This document shows, piece by piece, positions 11,657 to 22,083 of a stretch of DNA of 64,000 bases. The notes beneath the pieces are model-generated. The model did not search any database, was not told where the DNA came from, and worked only from the letters and a program-made list of their open reading frames with translations. Every line of letters starts with the position of its first letter. The stretch's first letter is position 1. The translations under genes and the position numbers were made by a program. Source of the DNA: Mycoplasma phocimorsus (lineage in GTDB: Bacteria; Bacillota_I; Bacilli_A; Mycoplasmatales; Metamycoplasmataceae); assembly GCF_030077875.1 (NCBI RefSeq), contig NZ_JASEJT010000007.1, positions 1-64,000 on the forward strand. The letters run 5' to 3'.

Positions 11657-14600
11657 TTATCTTTTTCTTGCAATAATTAATGTTGAGTGCGGTGCAACAT
11701 AATTATCTGCTTTAATCTCTGAGCTTGGAATTCCATTCTCATTAGCAAGAACTATTCATTTATTTTTTCCAAATCAATTTGTTAATTTCATATCAATTTT
11801 TTCTCATGTATCTTTTGGATTAGTTACAACAATAAATTCTGAATATTTTTTATTATTTGGAGCTTTAATATGAAATTGAATTGTTTCAGCTGCGGCTGTA
11901 TAATTTTCTGGATATACTTTTTGATTAGCAATAAGTAAATCAACAGTCGCACTTTTTTCTGAAGAAAGGGAAGAAATTGGTAACTTAGTATTTGCTAATC
12001 CTGCATATGCAGAATCAATAGTTTCTCAACTACCTTCTTCTTTTACCAATTTAAAGTTAAACTCATTCCCATTTGTTCCTCAATTGCTATTAATATTTTT
12101 TTCAAGATTTTTAAATGCTTGACCTTTTATAATTACACTACCTTTGCCTTGAAAATCAATATCAACATATGCTGGCATATTATTATTTAATCCATCTTTA
12201 GCTGCTTCTCCTGCTAAATATCATCTTTGATTACGATATTTTTCAGGCGCATTAATAAAATTAATTTTAAATTCACCATTTAAGTCACTTAATGTTTTAT
12301 ATGGTCCAAATTTATTACTTATTTTTTCTTCGCCGAAAAATCTAACATTCTCTTGAATTTCTTTAGCTGTTTCAAATCTAAATTCATAATTTTCTTGTCT
12401 TATTCTAATTAAATCTTTTACATAATTTTTTAATTTTATAAATTCTGAATTAGCATATCCTTTTTTAATTCTATCTCATTTAAATGAGTTGGCAAAATCA
12501 GATGCTTTATAAGAATTTTCATGATATCTATTTCCTATAACATCTTTAATATCTGGAAATAGTTTTAAAGAAGAAAGATTATCTGAAGTATTAGCTCTTT
12601 CGGGATTAGCATCACCTAATGAAAGGGGCTTACTTCTTCCCATTTCATCACCACCTTGTATGACAATTCTGCCTTGAGAAGTTAATAAAATGCCAAATGC
12701 TTGTTTCATTAATCTAATTTTATATTGAAGTTTTTCTTCTTCTGTTGCATTTTTTATGTTTTTTACTGAAAGATTAATTTTATCTCATAATGTAAATCCA
12801 TCATGAATGGCTAAATATTGAATTGCCTCATTAGGTTCATCAGTAAATCTTGAGTAACTTGGTGAATTATCAATATTTGTAAAATCTTTTTTTGTTTGTG
12901 TAGATGATTGAGGAAAATTTTTAATTCCAGCTATAATTCCGGCCCTTACACGAGGTGCATCTTCAAAATTTCCTTGAATAAATCCTTGATTCAGTGCTTC
13001 ACCATGCCCGGCTCCACCTTTAATACCATCTCTAGTAGAATCGTTGAAATAACCAACATTAGCAATCCCCGCTTCTAATGATGAAATTTCACCCTTAACA
13101 AGTCTTTCACCTTTAGGTAAGTCAGAAAAATCTCAAGATTCGCCGTAAAGAATAATGTCATGTCCTTCTTTTGTCTTTACTTTTTCTTTAATTAATTTAA
13201 TTGTTTCTTTATCAATGAACCCCATTAAATCAAATCTAAATCCATCAATACCATATTGATCTACCAATCATTTAGCACTTTCAACAATAATTTTTCTAGT
13301 CATTTTATTTTCTGAAGCTAATGCAGGAGCGCCAACTGGTTGAGGACCTCCTGGATTTCTGAAGTAATAATTAGGAACAATATCGTCAAGTATTTTATTA
13401 TCGTACATATGGTTATAAACTACATCGGCAATAACGCCAATATTATTGTCATGTAGTTTTTTTATTAAAGCTCTTAATTCTGAAATTCTTGAATATGGAT
13501 CTTTTGGATTTGATGAAAGTCATCCTTCAATTGAAAAGTAATTATGTGGGTCATAGCCTCAATTGTAATTAGGATTTTTTATATTTTTTATTTCATTTTT
13601 TTCAACTTTTCCTTCACCTTTAGCAAACATTTTATCTTCTTCGTTGACAGTTCAATAATTTTGAAGCGGTAAAAATTGAACATGTGTATATCCAATTTCT
13701 TTTAAATATTCAATACCTTTATCTCAATTAGCAAATCCCTTAAATGTTCCTTTATCTGGTATATTTTGAGTAATTGTATAATCTCTAACATGAATTTCTG
13801 TTGCAATCATTTTATTCAGTTTTCCTTCCATGTTACCTGAAAAAATACCTTTTGAAGGAGAAAGAACACCAGCTCTAGGCGAATTAAAATTAACAAAGGC
13901 GCCTTTTCCAGGATGGTTATCTTCTGGAGAGAAGCTAGCCATTGATTTAGCATAAGGATCTAAAACAATTTTTTCAAATTTAGTTCCTTTATTAAGAATA
14001 AGCTCATAAAAGTATCCATCAAAATTTTCTAAATTGGTATTTTCTTTATTTAAATTTATTTCAAAAATACTTTCTTTTTTGTCGTTTCCTCTTTTTAGTT
14101 CAATGGCATTACCAACTGCATTATTTTTATTATTTTTATCATATAGTTGAATATGAACTGTTTTTGAAACTGGAGCTCATAATTTAATATTAACATTTTT
14201 AAAATCATCACTTAATGTGGCACCTAAATCTGGTACTCAAGAATTTTCATTTTCATCATATTCATTTTGTTCCATTTTTAAAAGTTGCCTTGAATATGTA
14301 TGTTCGCCAACATTAATTAAATTGCCTTTTGATCCAAATTTTGCAAAGAATTTATCTCCAAGAGTAATATTTTTATCTTTAATAGTTACTTTTAAAATAT
14401 GAAAATGCTTACTATTTTCATTTTTCCTTAAATATTCTACTGTGTATTTTTCTTTTTCATATTCATTATCTGTAAATAAATCATAAAGTTTTAAAAGTGT
14501 AGGATCAATATTTTTTTCCTTTTCACTCCCCGCTAATTTAAGTACTATTTGATTTTTTGCTACTCTTGAAAATTCTGAAATAAGATATTTGGGTCTATCA

Positions 14601-15724
14601 CTATTTGGATTTACATTACCTTGTGTAAATCAAAACTCATTTCCTTCATTTTTAGGAATCATAGCATCTGTATTATTCTTTAAATCACCTTTATGAATAA
14701 TATAATTAACGCCTTTTAAAATATCTGCATTTTTAACAGTGGCTCTATAAAAACCTGCTACATTAATAACATTGCCATTTTCATCTTTATCACCAAATAA
14801 AATCGGTTCCGTTCATTGAATAACATCACCAGTATATCCTTCTCCCCAAATATGAAGACCTCAGTTTTTATAATCATTTGGATTATCTGGTTTAAATCAA
14901 AAATAAATATAATCTTTTTTTGCTGGTAATTCAGAATCTAAATTAGCTTTAAAACCATCAATTTCTATAGTTATTGTTTGCTTAAATGAATTAGAATCTA
15001 AAATTGGATTATCAAATTCATCTGCTTTTGAAAATGTAAAAACATCAATTTTTGCATTAAGTGAAGTTTTGTCTTTACCTATATTATTTTCTATAGAACT
15101 AATTTTATATCAAGAGTTATTAGGGAGCGTTAAACCATTTTTAAAAAGTATATTTCTTTCTTGTCCCGATAATAATTTACTTAATGTTTTAATATTAATA
15201 TTTTTTGTAAAATCTTGATTAATGCCTTGAACTTCAAATAATGATTTAATATTAATTTTTTTATTAAAAATTAATGAAAAATCAATATTTTTTTCAAGAT
15301 TACTTACTTCTATTTTAACTTTTTTAAAAGTTATGTCTTTATATGGAGACACTAATTTAACATATAAAATTAATTTATCAGAACCTGCAATTTCATTTTT
15401 TTCTATACTGTCAATTTGTAAAAAATATCCACTTTTTAATTTATCTTTTAAAATTGCTCCATTAAATCCATTTTGAGAGTATGTTTGTTGAGAAAGTAAT
15501 TCTCTTCAAACTAATGAATATTGATTTGAAAGAGCAAATGGCATTCTATTACCTTTATAATTAAATTTTGCTTGAACATTAGTATTAATTTTCATTAATT
15601 CATTGTCATATTCTTGTTGCTTTAATGTGGAGCAACTTATTAAAGTTAATGCTGTATTTGCAACAAAAGTTAGTGCTATTGTGCTTAGTAGGAACTTTTT
15701 ATTTTTATTTATTATTTTTTTCAT
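11657..15724 (-). CDS. pulA: Pullulanase-type alpha-1,6-glucosidase lipoprotein (GH13)
   Basis: Predicted 1,355-aa surface lipoprotein that should cleave alpha-1,6 branches of glycogen, pullulan or related glucans. The signal peptide ends at LTLISC (Cys ~31). Residues ~32-690 appear to hold beta-rich N-terminal modules, probably carbohydrate-binding. The type I pullulanase signature YNWGYDP is at ~719. The GH13 barrel follows: DVVYNH near 772, catalytic nucleophile in DGFRFD near ~828, acid/base in ILYGESW near ~861, and transition-state residue in AIHDG near ~974, where HDN/HDS is more usual. A beta-sandwich C-domain ends at the TAA. All short open stretches share one frame once TGA is Trp. 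Sugars released could feed glycolysis; the host-glycogen substrate is inferred. Confidence 0.9.
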
Positions 15725-15795
15725 ACTTATAATTATATGAATTTAGTATTTTTGTAATTAGTATCAAAAATCTATGTGGTAAATTTAAGAAAAAA

Positions 15796-15814
15796 CACGA
15801 TCACAAAAATCGTG
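15796..15814 (-). terminator. Rho-independent terminator of dnaJ
   Basis: On the minus strand, CACGAT and ATCGTG arms are followed by TTTTTT. It lies 12 bp past the dnaJ stop. Confidence 0.75.
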
Positions 15815-15825
15815 CTAATTAAACT

Positions 15826-16908
15826 TTAAGCTTTATTTACTTTATCTACAAATTTTGAATTTAAGGTATCTTCATAACTTTCAATACTTTCTCTTAATTT
15901 TTTTGTAATTTTAGAATTGAGAGTTGGTAATTGTAATTTTAAAATTAAAACCATTGAACCATTTTTTGAAGCAATACCTTTATTTTTAATAGTAATTCTA
16001 TCATCAGTTTTATATGAAGATTTCATCTTTATTGTAACTGTTCCATGTGGTGTTGGCACGACAACATTTTCTTCATTTATTAATGAAAATACTGAAACAG
16101 GAAAGTCCATTATAATATTATTTCCATCTCTTTTATAATATGGATGCGGTTTAATATTAATTTCTATATACAAATCACCATTACCATCTTCGCCAAATTG
16201 ACCTAACCCGCTAATCTTCATAGTGCTTCCATCCCTAATACCTTCAGGGATTTTTAATTTGACAGTTTTCTTTACATTATTGTATTTTTTTCCATGACAC
16301 ATTGAACATTTTTTAGAATATATTGATCCCTGCCCATCACATTCTTCACATTTAACTGTTTTTTTGCTTCTTCCAAAAATAGATTGAAACATTTTTGTAA
16401 CATGTCCAGCACCCTTACATACTTTACATGTTTCTTTTGTGGAAGAAAGATCATAACCGGTTTTATTACATTTATTACATACTTGTTCAACATTAAAATC
16501 TCTTTCAATAGTTGTGCCTAAAATTGAATCCACAAATGAAATATAAATCTCCGTTTTATAATCATGACCAAAGCGCTGTTCTTCTTGATGTGATCCACCA
16601 TGATTAAAGAAAGATTCAAAAATATCAGAAAAACCACCAAAACCTGAACTAAATCCAGCTGTATTGAATCCTGAAAATCCGTGAGCACCTGGGCCTTCAT
16701 GGCCAAATTGATCATAATTTCTTCTTTTTTCTTCATCACTTAATGTTTCATAAGCTTCATTAATCTCTTTCATTTTATCTTCGGCTTCTTTTGAAGGATT
16801 TTTATCAGGGTGATACTGATTAGCTAGTTTTCTGTAAGCTTTTCTAATTTCTTCTTTACTTGCATCTTTAGAAACGCCTAAAATTTCATAAAAATCTTTT
16901 TTATTCAT
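15826..16908 (-). CDS. dnaJ: Co-chaperone DnaJ
   Basis: Predicted 360-aa Hsp40 that delivers substrates to DnaK and stimulates its ATPase. Domains in order: J domain with YHPDKN near residue 33; Gly/Phe-rich linker at ~70-105; zinc domain with four CxxCxGxG-like motifs ([20 protein letters not shown]; the first and last are degenerate in the Gly positions); then the C-terminal substrate-binding domain. I chose the ATG at 16908 ([12 protein letters not shown]) because the in-frame ATG 18 bp earlier lies inside the CIRCE-like operator. No clear ribosome site precedes either. Heat-shock control by HrcA is likely. Confidence 0.93.
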   Translation of the reverse strand: MNKKDFYEILGVSKDASKEEIRKAYRKLANQYHPDKNPSKEAEDKMKEINEAYETLSDEEKRRNYDQFGHEGPGAHGFSGFNTAGFSSGFGGFSDIFESFFNHGGSHQEEQRFGHDYKTEIYISFVDSILGTTIERDFNVEQVCNKCNKTGYDLSSTKETCKVCKGAGHVTKMFQSIFGRSKKTVKCEECDGQGSIYSKKCSMCHGKKYNNVKKTVKLKIPEGIRDGSTMKISGLGQFGEDGNGDLYIEINIKPHPYYKRDGNNIIMDFPVSVFSLINEENVVVPTPHGTVTIKMKSSYKTDDRITIKNKGIASKNGSMVLILKLQLPTLNSKITKKLRESIESYEDTLNSKFVDKVNKA

Positions 16909-16919
16909 AATATTAAATT

Positions 16920-16946
16920 TTAGCATATTAATTATTTAAGTGCTAA
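16920..16946 (-). promoter_or_regulatory. CIRCE-like HrcA operator before dnaJ
   Basis: Read on the minus strand, TTAGCACTT, nine bases, then ATATGCTAA. The consensus CIRCE is TTAGCACTC-N9-GAGTGCTAA; spacing is exact, the left arm matches 8/9 and the right arm 7/9. It ends 11 bp before the proposed dnaJ ATG, where HrcA binding would block transcription. Confidence 0.75.
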
Positions 16947-16961
16947 AATTTGTTTCCTTAT

Positions 16962-18152
16962 TTATGTTTTAAAAATTTGTTTTAAATATTTTGAAATTAA
17001 ATTATCAAATAATGAAAATATAAAGGAAAATGAGGCTGTCGTAGGGCCATTAGTAATATTAATTACTGAATTAATATTTCCATATCTAACTAAACTTAAT
17101 TCAATTTCTTTTTCAAGATATATTCCACTAGTTAATATTAATGAAATAATCAATGTTAAGTATATATATCACCTTGTAAAAATAGCTGCTTCATTTTCCC
17201 AATTACATAACATTAAAAATCCAACTGTTAAAATAATAAAAATTGTATTTTTATATAAAGTGATTTTTGGTATTATTCCAATATTTTTAGCATCAGTATT
17301 TAACTTTAATTCTTTATTAAGTTTTATAAATTTCTTATAAAAAACTACTGCAATTAATTTTAAAAATAATAAAATAATTATAAAAGCAAAAATCAATGTA
17401 AATGTTCTTCAAATAAATCCTAAAAATGATTTTAAACATATCTCTATAATTGAAAGATATCCAGCAAAATATATAAATATTATATTAAATTGAGTAATAT
17501 TAATTGAAGTTGTTTTTAAGCGGGAATAAATTTTTTCATTATTAAGTTTGTAAATTACATAGCCAATTAAAATAGAAAAAAGATAAGCAAAAAGAATAAA
17601 AACAGATGTTTGTCACATTTCAATTAATTTATAAAAACTAGTCAAATAATTGATAATTAATAAAATATTGTTTGAAAAATTAGCTTTTTGAATAAATATA
17701 TTATTCGAAGAAACATGCATATAAAAAGAATCAAATGCTCTGGGTCTAAGTAAATAGACAAATAATAAAGTTATAATACTAATTATGATAAAAATAAAGT
17801 TATTTATAAGTATTTTAATTCATTTACTGCTTATAATTGCTCTTGTTTTAAACATTGAAAATGTTGAAGTAATTATTGCCAATATTACATAAATAAAACT
17901 TAAAAATAAAAATATAGAAATTATAAAAGTATTCGTTGATGAAATGTAATTAATTAATCTAAATAATTGTATTGATGAAGAATCAATTAACTTGAATTCC
18001 AAAAAATAAAATGAAATTAAAAATGAAATTATTACAGCACTAAAAAAACAAATTCCTTGTGCTAATAAATTTTTTTTAAATTTAATGACTATTAAAGAAC
18101 TAATTACAAAACTAAAAATTAGCACTAAGAAAAAAATAAATAAAACATTCAT
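16962..18152 (-). CDS. Polytopic membrane protein, unknown function
   Basis: Predicted 396 aa with roughly ten hydrophobic segments, beginning at the N-terminus (LFIFFLVLIFSFVISSLIVI) and including blocks near residues 35-50, 72-95, 110-135, 165-185, 205-225, 230-255, 290-305 and 320-340. There are no motifs I recognise. It starts 19 bp after the nusG stop, so it may belong to the rpmG-secE-nusG transcript, and it ends just before the dnaJ operator. A transporter or mycoplasma-specific integral protein is possible; no function is assigned. Confidence 0.8.
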
Positions 18153-18171
18153 AAAAATAATAAAAAAGACA

Positions 18172-18759
18172 CTAGTCTATTAACTCTATGTCTTTAAAAT
18201 CAAATTCATATTCAATTAATCTTCCAAATGTTTCAATTTCAACAATTACTTTTTTAATAACATCATCACTTTTTAAAATTTTAACCTCGGTGCCTGAAAA
18301 TGGGCCATTAATAATTCTAATAAATGCACCTGGAATATATTCTGTTTTAATAATTCCATTTTCAAAATCATCATGAGCTTGTTTTTCTTTATTAAACATT
18401 TTTTTCATTTCTCTTGAAGAAACTGGTGTTGGTTTGGCTCCTTTTCCTGAAGATCCAATTAAACCAGTAACATATTGTGTATTACGAATAATAAATCAAG
18501 CTTCATCAGTCATAATCATTTTAATAAAGATATAGCCTACATACATATTAACCATTTTTACCTTATGCGGCTCTCCAGCTTCTTTTTTAAGAAGCTCTTT
18601 TTTTGTTATTCTTGGTTCCTTAAAAATATGAATTTCTTCAATTACATCTTGAAGCTGCTCAGAAACTATTCTGTTTTGCAATGATTCAAATACCTTATCT
18701 TCTTTGCCAGACATAGTAGAAATCATATATCATTTTTTTGTATTAATTAAATCGCTCAT
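18172..18759 (-). CDS. nusG: Transcription termination/antitermination factor NusG
   Basis: Predicted 195 aa. The N-terminal NGN domain (KKWYMISTMSGKEDKVFESL) binds RNA polymerase, and the C-terminal KOW domain contains the typical FxPGAFIRIINGPFSGTEVKI-like block (IPGAFIRIINGPFSG at ~140). The N-terminal domain carries an extra charged insertion (EPRITKKELLKKEAGE) common in mycoplasma and other NusG proteins. The AGGAGG ribosome site lies inside the last codons of secE, whose stop is one base before this ATG, so the two are translationally coupled. Confidence 0.95.
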
Positions 18760-18760
18760 T

Positions 18761-19294
18761 TTATCCTCCTAATGATGTAATAATTATGTTAACTATTGTT
18801 GTAATTGCTAAAGTAATTAATGTAAATATTAATGTAAATACTAAAACAATAATCATAGATTTTTTCATCTTTTTGCCATTTGGCCATCTAACCATTTTTA
18901 ACTCTTTAATAAATTTTCTCATATAGAGCTTTTTATTTCCAAGAGATTTACCATAATATTTTTTATTTAATTCCTCATACTCTTCTTTAGCTCACTCATT
19001 AATATAATTTGTTTCTGCTTCTTTTCACTTTTTTAATGAAATTCATTTATTATGAATTGCTTCATATAAACTTTTTCTAGAAAAAGATTTAGAATTATTC
19101 TGAGTTTTTCTAACTTCTTCTTCAAAATTTTTATACTCTTTTATTTTTTGTTCATACTGAATTTGAAGTTCTTGAAGTTTATTTTTTCTTTCGCATTTTA
19201 AATTTTCTAAATCCTCTTTAAACTTTAAAGATAATTCTTGGAGCTGCTTTTTTTCTCGTTCTTTTTTAAGTTTTTTATTTTCTTTTTCATTCAT
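18761..19294 (-). CDS. secE: Protein translocase subunit SecE with long N-terminal extension
   Basis: Predicted 177 aa, about three times the usual bacterial SecE. The C-terminal part is recognisable: FIKELKMVRWPNGKKMKKS is the conserved amphipathic helix, followed by one membrane span (MIIVLVFTLIFTLITLAITT). SecE clamps SecY in the plasma membrane. Residues 1-~80 are a highly charged coiled coil with Glu/Lys heptads, not part of the core family. Gene order rpmG-secE-nusG matches most bacteria and supports the call. The single-base gap to nusG and one-base gap from rpmG show a tight operon. Confidence 0.9.
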
Positions 19295-19295
19295 G

Positions 19296-19445
19296 CTATT
19301 TCTCTTCTTTATGTAATGTATGCTCTTTACATTTCATGCAATATTTTTTAATTAGTAATCTTTTATTAATTAATGAGTTATTAACTGTGTAGTTTCTAAT
19401 ACCGCACATTTCACAAGCTAATGGAACTTTTTTAATATTTTTCAT
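19296..19445 (-). CDS. rpmG: Ribosomal protein L33 (copy 1)
   Basis: Predicted 49 aa. It has the zinc-ribbon form of L33: CEMCGIRNYT near residue 11 and YCMKCKEHTLHKEEK at the C-terminus. It is too small for most gene finders but sits in the classic rpmG-secE-nusG position. A second L33 copy lies at 56398-56550; having two is usual in mycoplasmas. Confidence 0.9.
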   Translation of the reverse strand: MKNIKKVPLACEMCGIRNYTVNNSLINKRLLIKKYCMKCKEHTLHKEEK

Positions 19446-19504
19446 AATGTATTTAAATTATATTAAAAAATCTATTTTTTATATAAATAGACTTATAAAT
19501 ATCT

Positions 19505-20080
19505 TTACTTAATTTTATTTGCAATATCTCTTAAAATATACATTACTTTTCTTATTGGACGACGAGGGATATTTAAAATATTAACTACTTTTTTATAAGA
19601 ATAACCACTTAAAAAGAGCATAAATATTTTCTTTTCTGTTTCTGCCAACTTTATATACTCTTTTTTTAAAATTGATAAAAAATATTCTTTATTTAATTTG
19701 TAAATAATACTTTGAAATGCTACGGGATCAACCACGTCCATTTCTCCACCTGTAAATATTGAAATATTTGTTTGTTTTAAAATAGGCTTATAATTAGACT
19801 TAAAAAAATATCTTATATGTATAGATAAATGGTTAATTAAATATTTATGAAAATCAGGATACTTAATAACATCGTACTTTTCTAAAATTATTGGAATTTT
19901 AGTTAATGAATAAAATATTGCATCATTAATAGTAAAAAGATGAAATGAATTTCAATGATTCATTCAATAAGTTGATAATTTTTCAAGATCAAATTTTAGT
20001 GATTTATAAATAAAACTAATTTTCTTTTTTCTGCTAAAAGATGATAATTTTTCTATTGTTATTCTATTTTCTTCAATCAT
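19505..20080 (-). CDS. Divergent SigH/region-4-like sigma factor candidate
   Basis: Predicted 191 aa in the exact slot of Bacillus sigH (cysS-[mrnC]-rlmB-[yacP]-sigH-rpmG-secE-nusG). The C-terminal ~60 residues look like sigma region 4: LAETEKKIFMLFLSGYSYKK followed by a helix-turn-helix-like NILNIPRRPIRKVMYILRDI. The middle (FHKYLINHLSIHIRYFFKS) resembles the helix after region 2 where SigH has FKTFAELCITRQIITAI. The promoter-melting aromatic residues are not clearly conserved. The start overlaps the rlmB end by 17 bp. Mycoplasmas often carry one such poorly conserved alternative sigma factor. The call depends on synteny plus the C-terminal helices, so it is an inference. Confidence 0.6.
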
Positions 20081-20747
20081 TCATTAAAATTCCTGCTGCT
20101 ACTGATGCATTTAAAGATTGAATATTTCCATACATTTTAATATGAACTAAAATGTCCGCCATATTGATTGTTGATTTAGAACATCCGGTTGCTTCTGAGC
20201 CAATCACTAATACGCCAGGATAATTGATTTCTATTTTTTTTATATCTACAGATTTAGAATTTAAAACGGAGGCATAAATTCAATATCCCATATTCTTTAA
20301 TTTTAATAATGTTGAGCTAATTGAATTAACTTTAATAAATTTAATATTTAAAAACCCTCCAGAAGATGTTTTTAAAACTGTTGAAGTGATTTGGGCAGCG
20401 CGATCTTTAGGAAAAATGATATGATTAAATCCAAAAGCATTTGCACTTCTGATTATTGCTCCAAAATTTCCTACATCTTGAATATGATCAAGGACAAGCA
20501 CATTTTGTGCTTGATCTTTTTTAATACTATTTAAATCATAATAAGAAATATTCTTAATTATAGCTATATATCCTTGATGATTTGTTTTTGAATACTTTTC
20601 AAAAAAAGATTTATTTTTAAGTATAAACTTAACATCACATTCAATTTTTTTTGAAATGTTATCAATATAAACTACTGAAATTGGTCAATTATTTTTAATT
20701 GCATCAATTACAGAATTTTTACCTGATATGTATAAATTTTCATTCAT
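20064..20747 (-). CDS. rlmB: SpoU-family 23S rRNA 2'-O-methyltransferase
   Basis: Predicted 227 aa, family of RlmB/TrmH SPOUT methyltransferases with a knotted SAM fold. Motif 1 is HIQDVGNFGAIIRSANAFGF (Asn and Arg of the catalytic pair), motif 2 is GVLVIGSEATG, and motif 3 is IQSLNASVAAGILM. A substrate-binding N-terminal domain occupies residues 1-~75. The chosen ATG at 20747 overlaps the cysS stop (TAATG) and has a GAAGGA site; an in-frame ATG nine bases upstream has none. Position next to cysS is conserved in Firmicutes. Confidence 0.9.
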
Positions 20748-21964
20748 TATATTCATCCTTCTTTTAATAAATTTTCTCGTAAAAGATCCGCTTTTTTGTA
20801 GTTTTTTTTCTTCAATTCTTCTTTTCAGTTGTAATATTTTTCTAAAATATTATTTAAAGAAAATTCATCAATAAAGCTAAATTTAAATACTTCAAAAACT
20901 TTTTTGAGTGTATTTAAATTTAAATCAACTTCAACGTTTTTATTAATATTTTTTATTATTAATTCAATAAAAAATATAGCTCTATGATAGTCAAAATCAT
21001 AAAGTGCTTTCATAATTTCCTTAACAGCGTTTTCATTTATATCATTTGAGGTTATTAACATTGACTTTAAATAATTTTTACGATATTTTATTAATATTTT
21101 TTGTAAATTTAAAATTGTATCTTGATTAATGTCAACTTCAGAATTAAATCGATGATTAAGAACTAACAATCTCAGCACATCACTACCATACTTAGTAATA
21201 AAATCTTTAGCTAAAATTACATTGCCAAGCGATTTACTCATTTTAATGCCATTATGTTTAATGGTTCCAACATATTTTCAAATATCTGCTAATGGCTTTT
21301 TATAAAGTGAATAAAACTGAGCATTTTCATTCTCATGATGTGGAAAAATTAGGTCAATTCCACCTGAATGTATATCTATAGTTTGACCTTTAAAATTCTT
21401 ATCAATTATTGCAACGCATTCTGTATGTCATCCAGGTCTACCACTACCTCAAGGAGAATTAAATTTTACGCCTGTTGTAGTAAATTTTCACAGGTAAAAA
21501 TCTTGTTCGTTTTTTTTGTTTTCATCAAACGCATTACTTATTGTGTTGCTCATATTTAAATTAGATAGCTTTCCATATTCTTTATTACTCTCAACATCAT
21601 AAATGACACCATTTTTTGTTATATAGGCCGAATTATTAAGAACTAATTTTTCAATAAAATGAATTAAAATATTCATATTTTGTGTGACATTTTCAATTTT
21701 AGTAATTGTATCTATATTAAGCAAATTTAATAATTCAAGATATTTAGAAAAGTAAAATGAAGAAATTTCCATCTCACTTTTACCTTCTTGTTGGGCTTTT
21801 TTAATAATTTTGTCATCAATATCAGTTATATTATGTATAAAATTAAAATCAATATTCAAGTATCTATAAGCTTTAAGAACAAAATCGATTGATATTATTG
21901 GTCTTAAATTTCCGATATGAATATCGGAATAAACGGTAGGGCCACATACATATATTTTTTTCAT
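20747..21964 (-). CDS. cysS: Cysteinyl-tRNA synthetase
   Basis: Predicted 405 aa, shorter than the ~460 aa of most CysRS and typical of mollicutes. Zinc and active-site motifs are present: [18 protein letters not shown] (first zinc Cys and the HIGH motif as HIGN), WHTECVAI with the second zinc Cys, [10 protein letters not shown] with the His/Glu ligands, and [14 protein letters not shown] with the KMSKS loop. The C-terminal helical bundle and anticodon domain are reduced. It starts the operon leading to rlmB, the sigma-like gene and rpmG. Confidence 0.95.
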
Positions 21965-22059
21965 ATTTTAATTATATATAAATATTTTTTTATATTTAAA
22001 ACTCCTTCCAATATTAATAAAGCAAAAATAATGACATTTTTCAAAAAAATAAAAAAAAT

Positions 22060-22083
22060 AGGAAATATAATTGATTATTTCCT
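22060..22083 (-). terminator. Terminator overlapping the SGNH hydrolase stop
   Basis: Minus-strand arms AGGAAAT and ATTTCCT with a 10-base loop are followed by ATTTTTTTTATTTTTTT. One arm includes part of the stop codon of the upstream gene. Confidence 0.75.
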
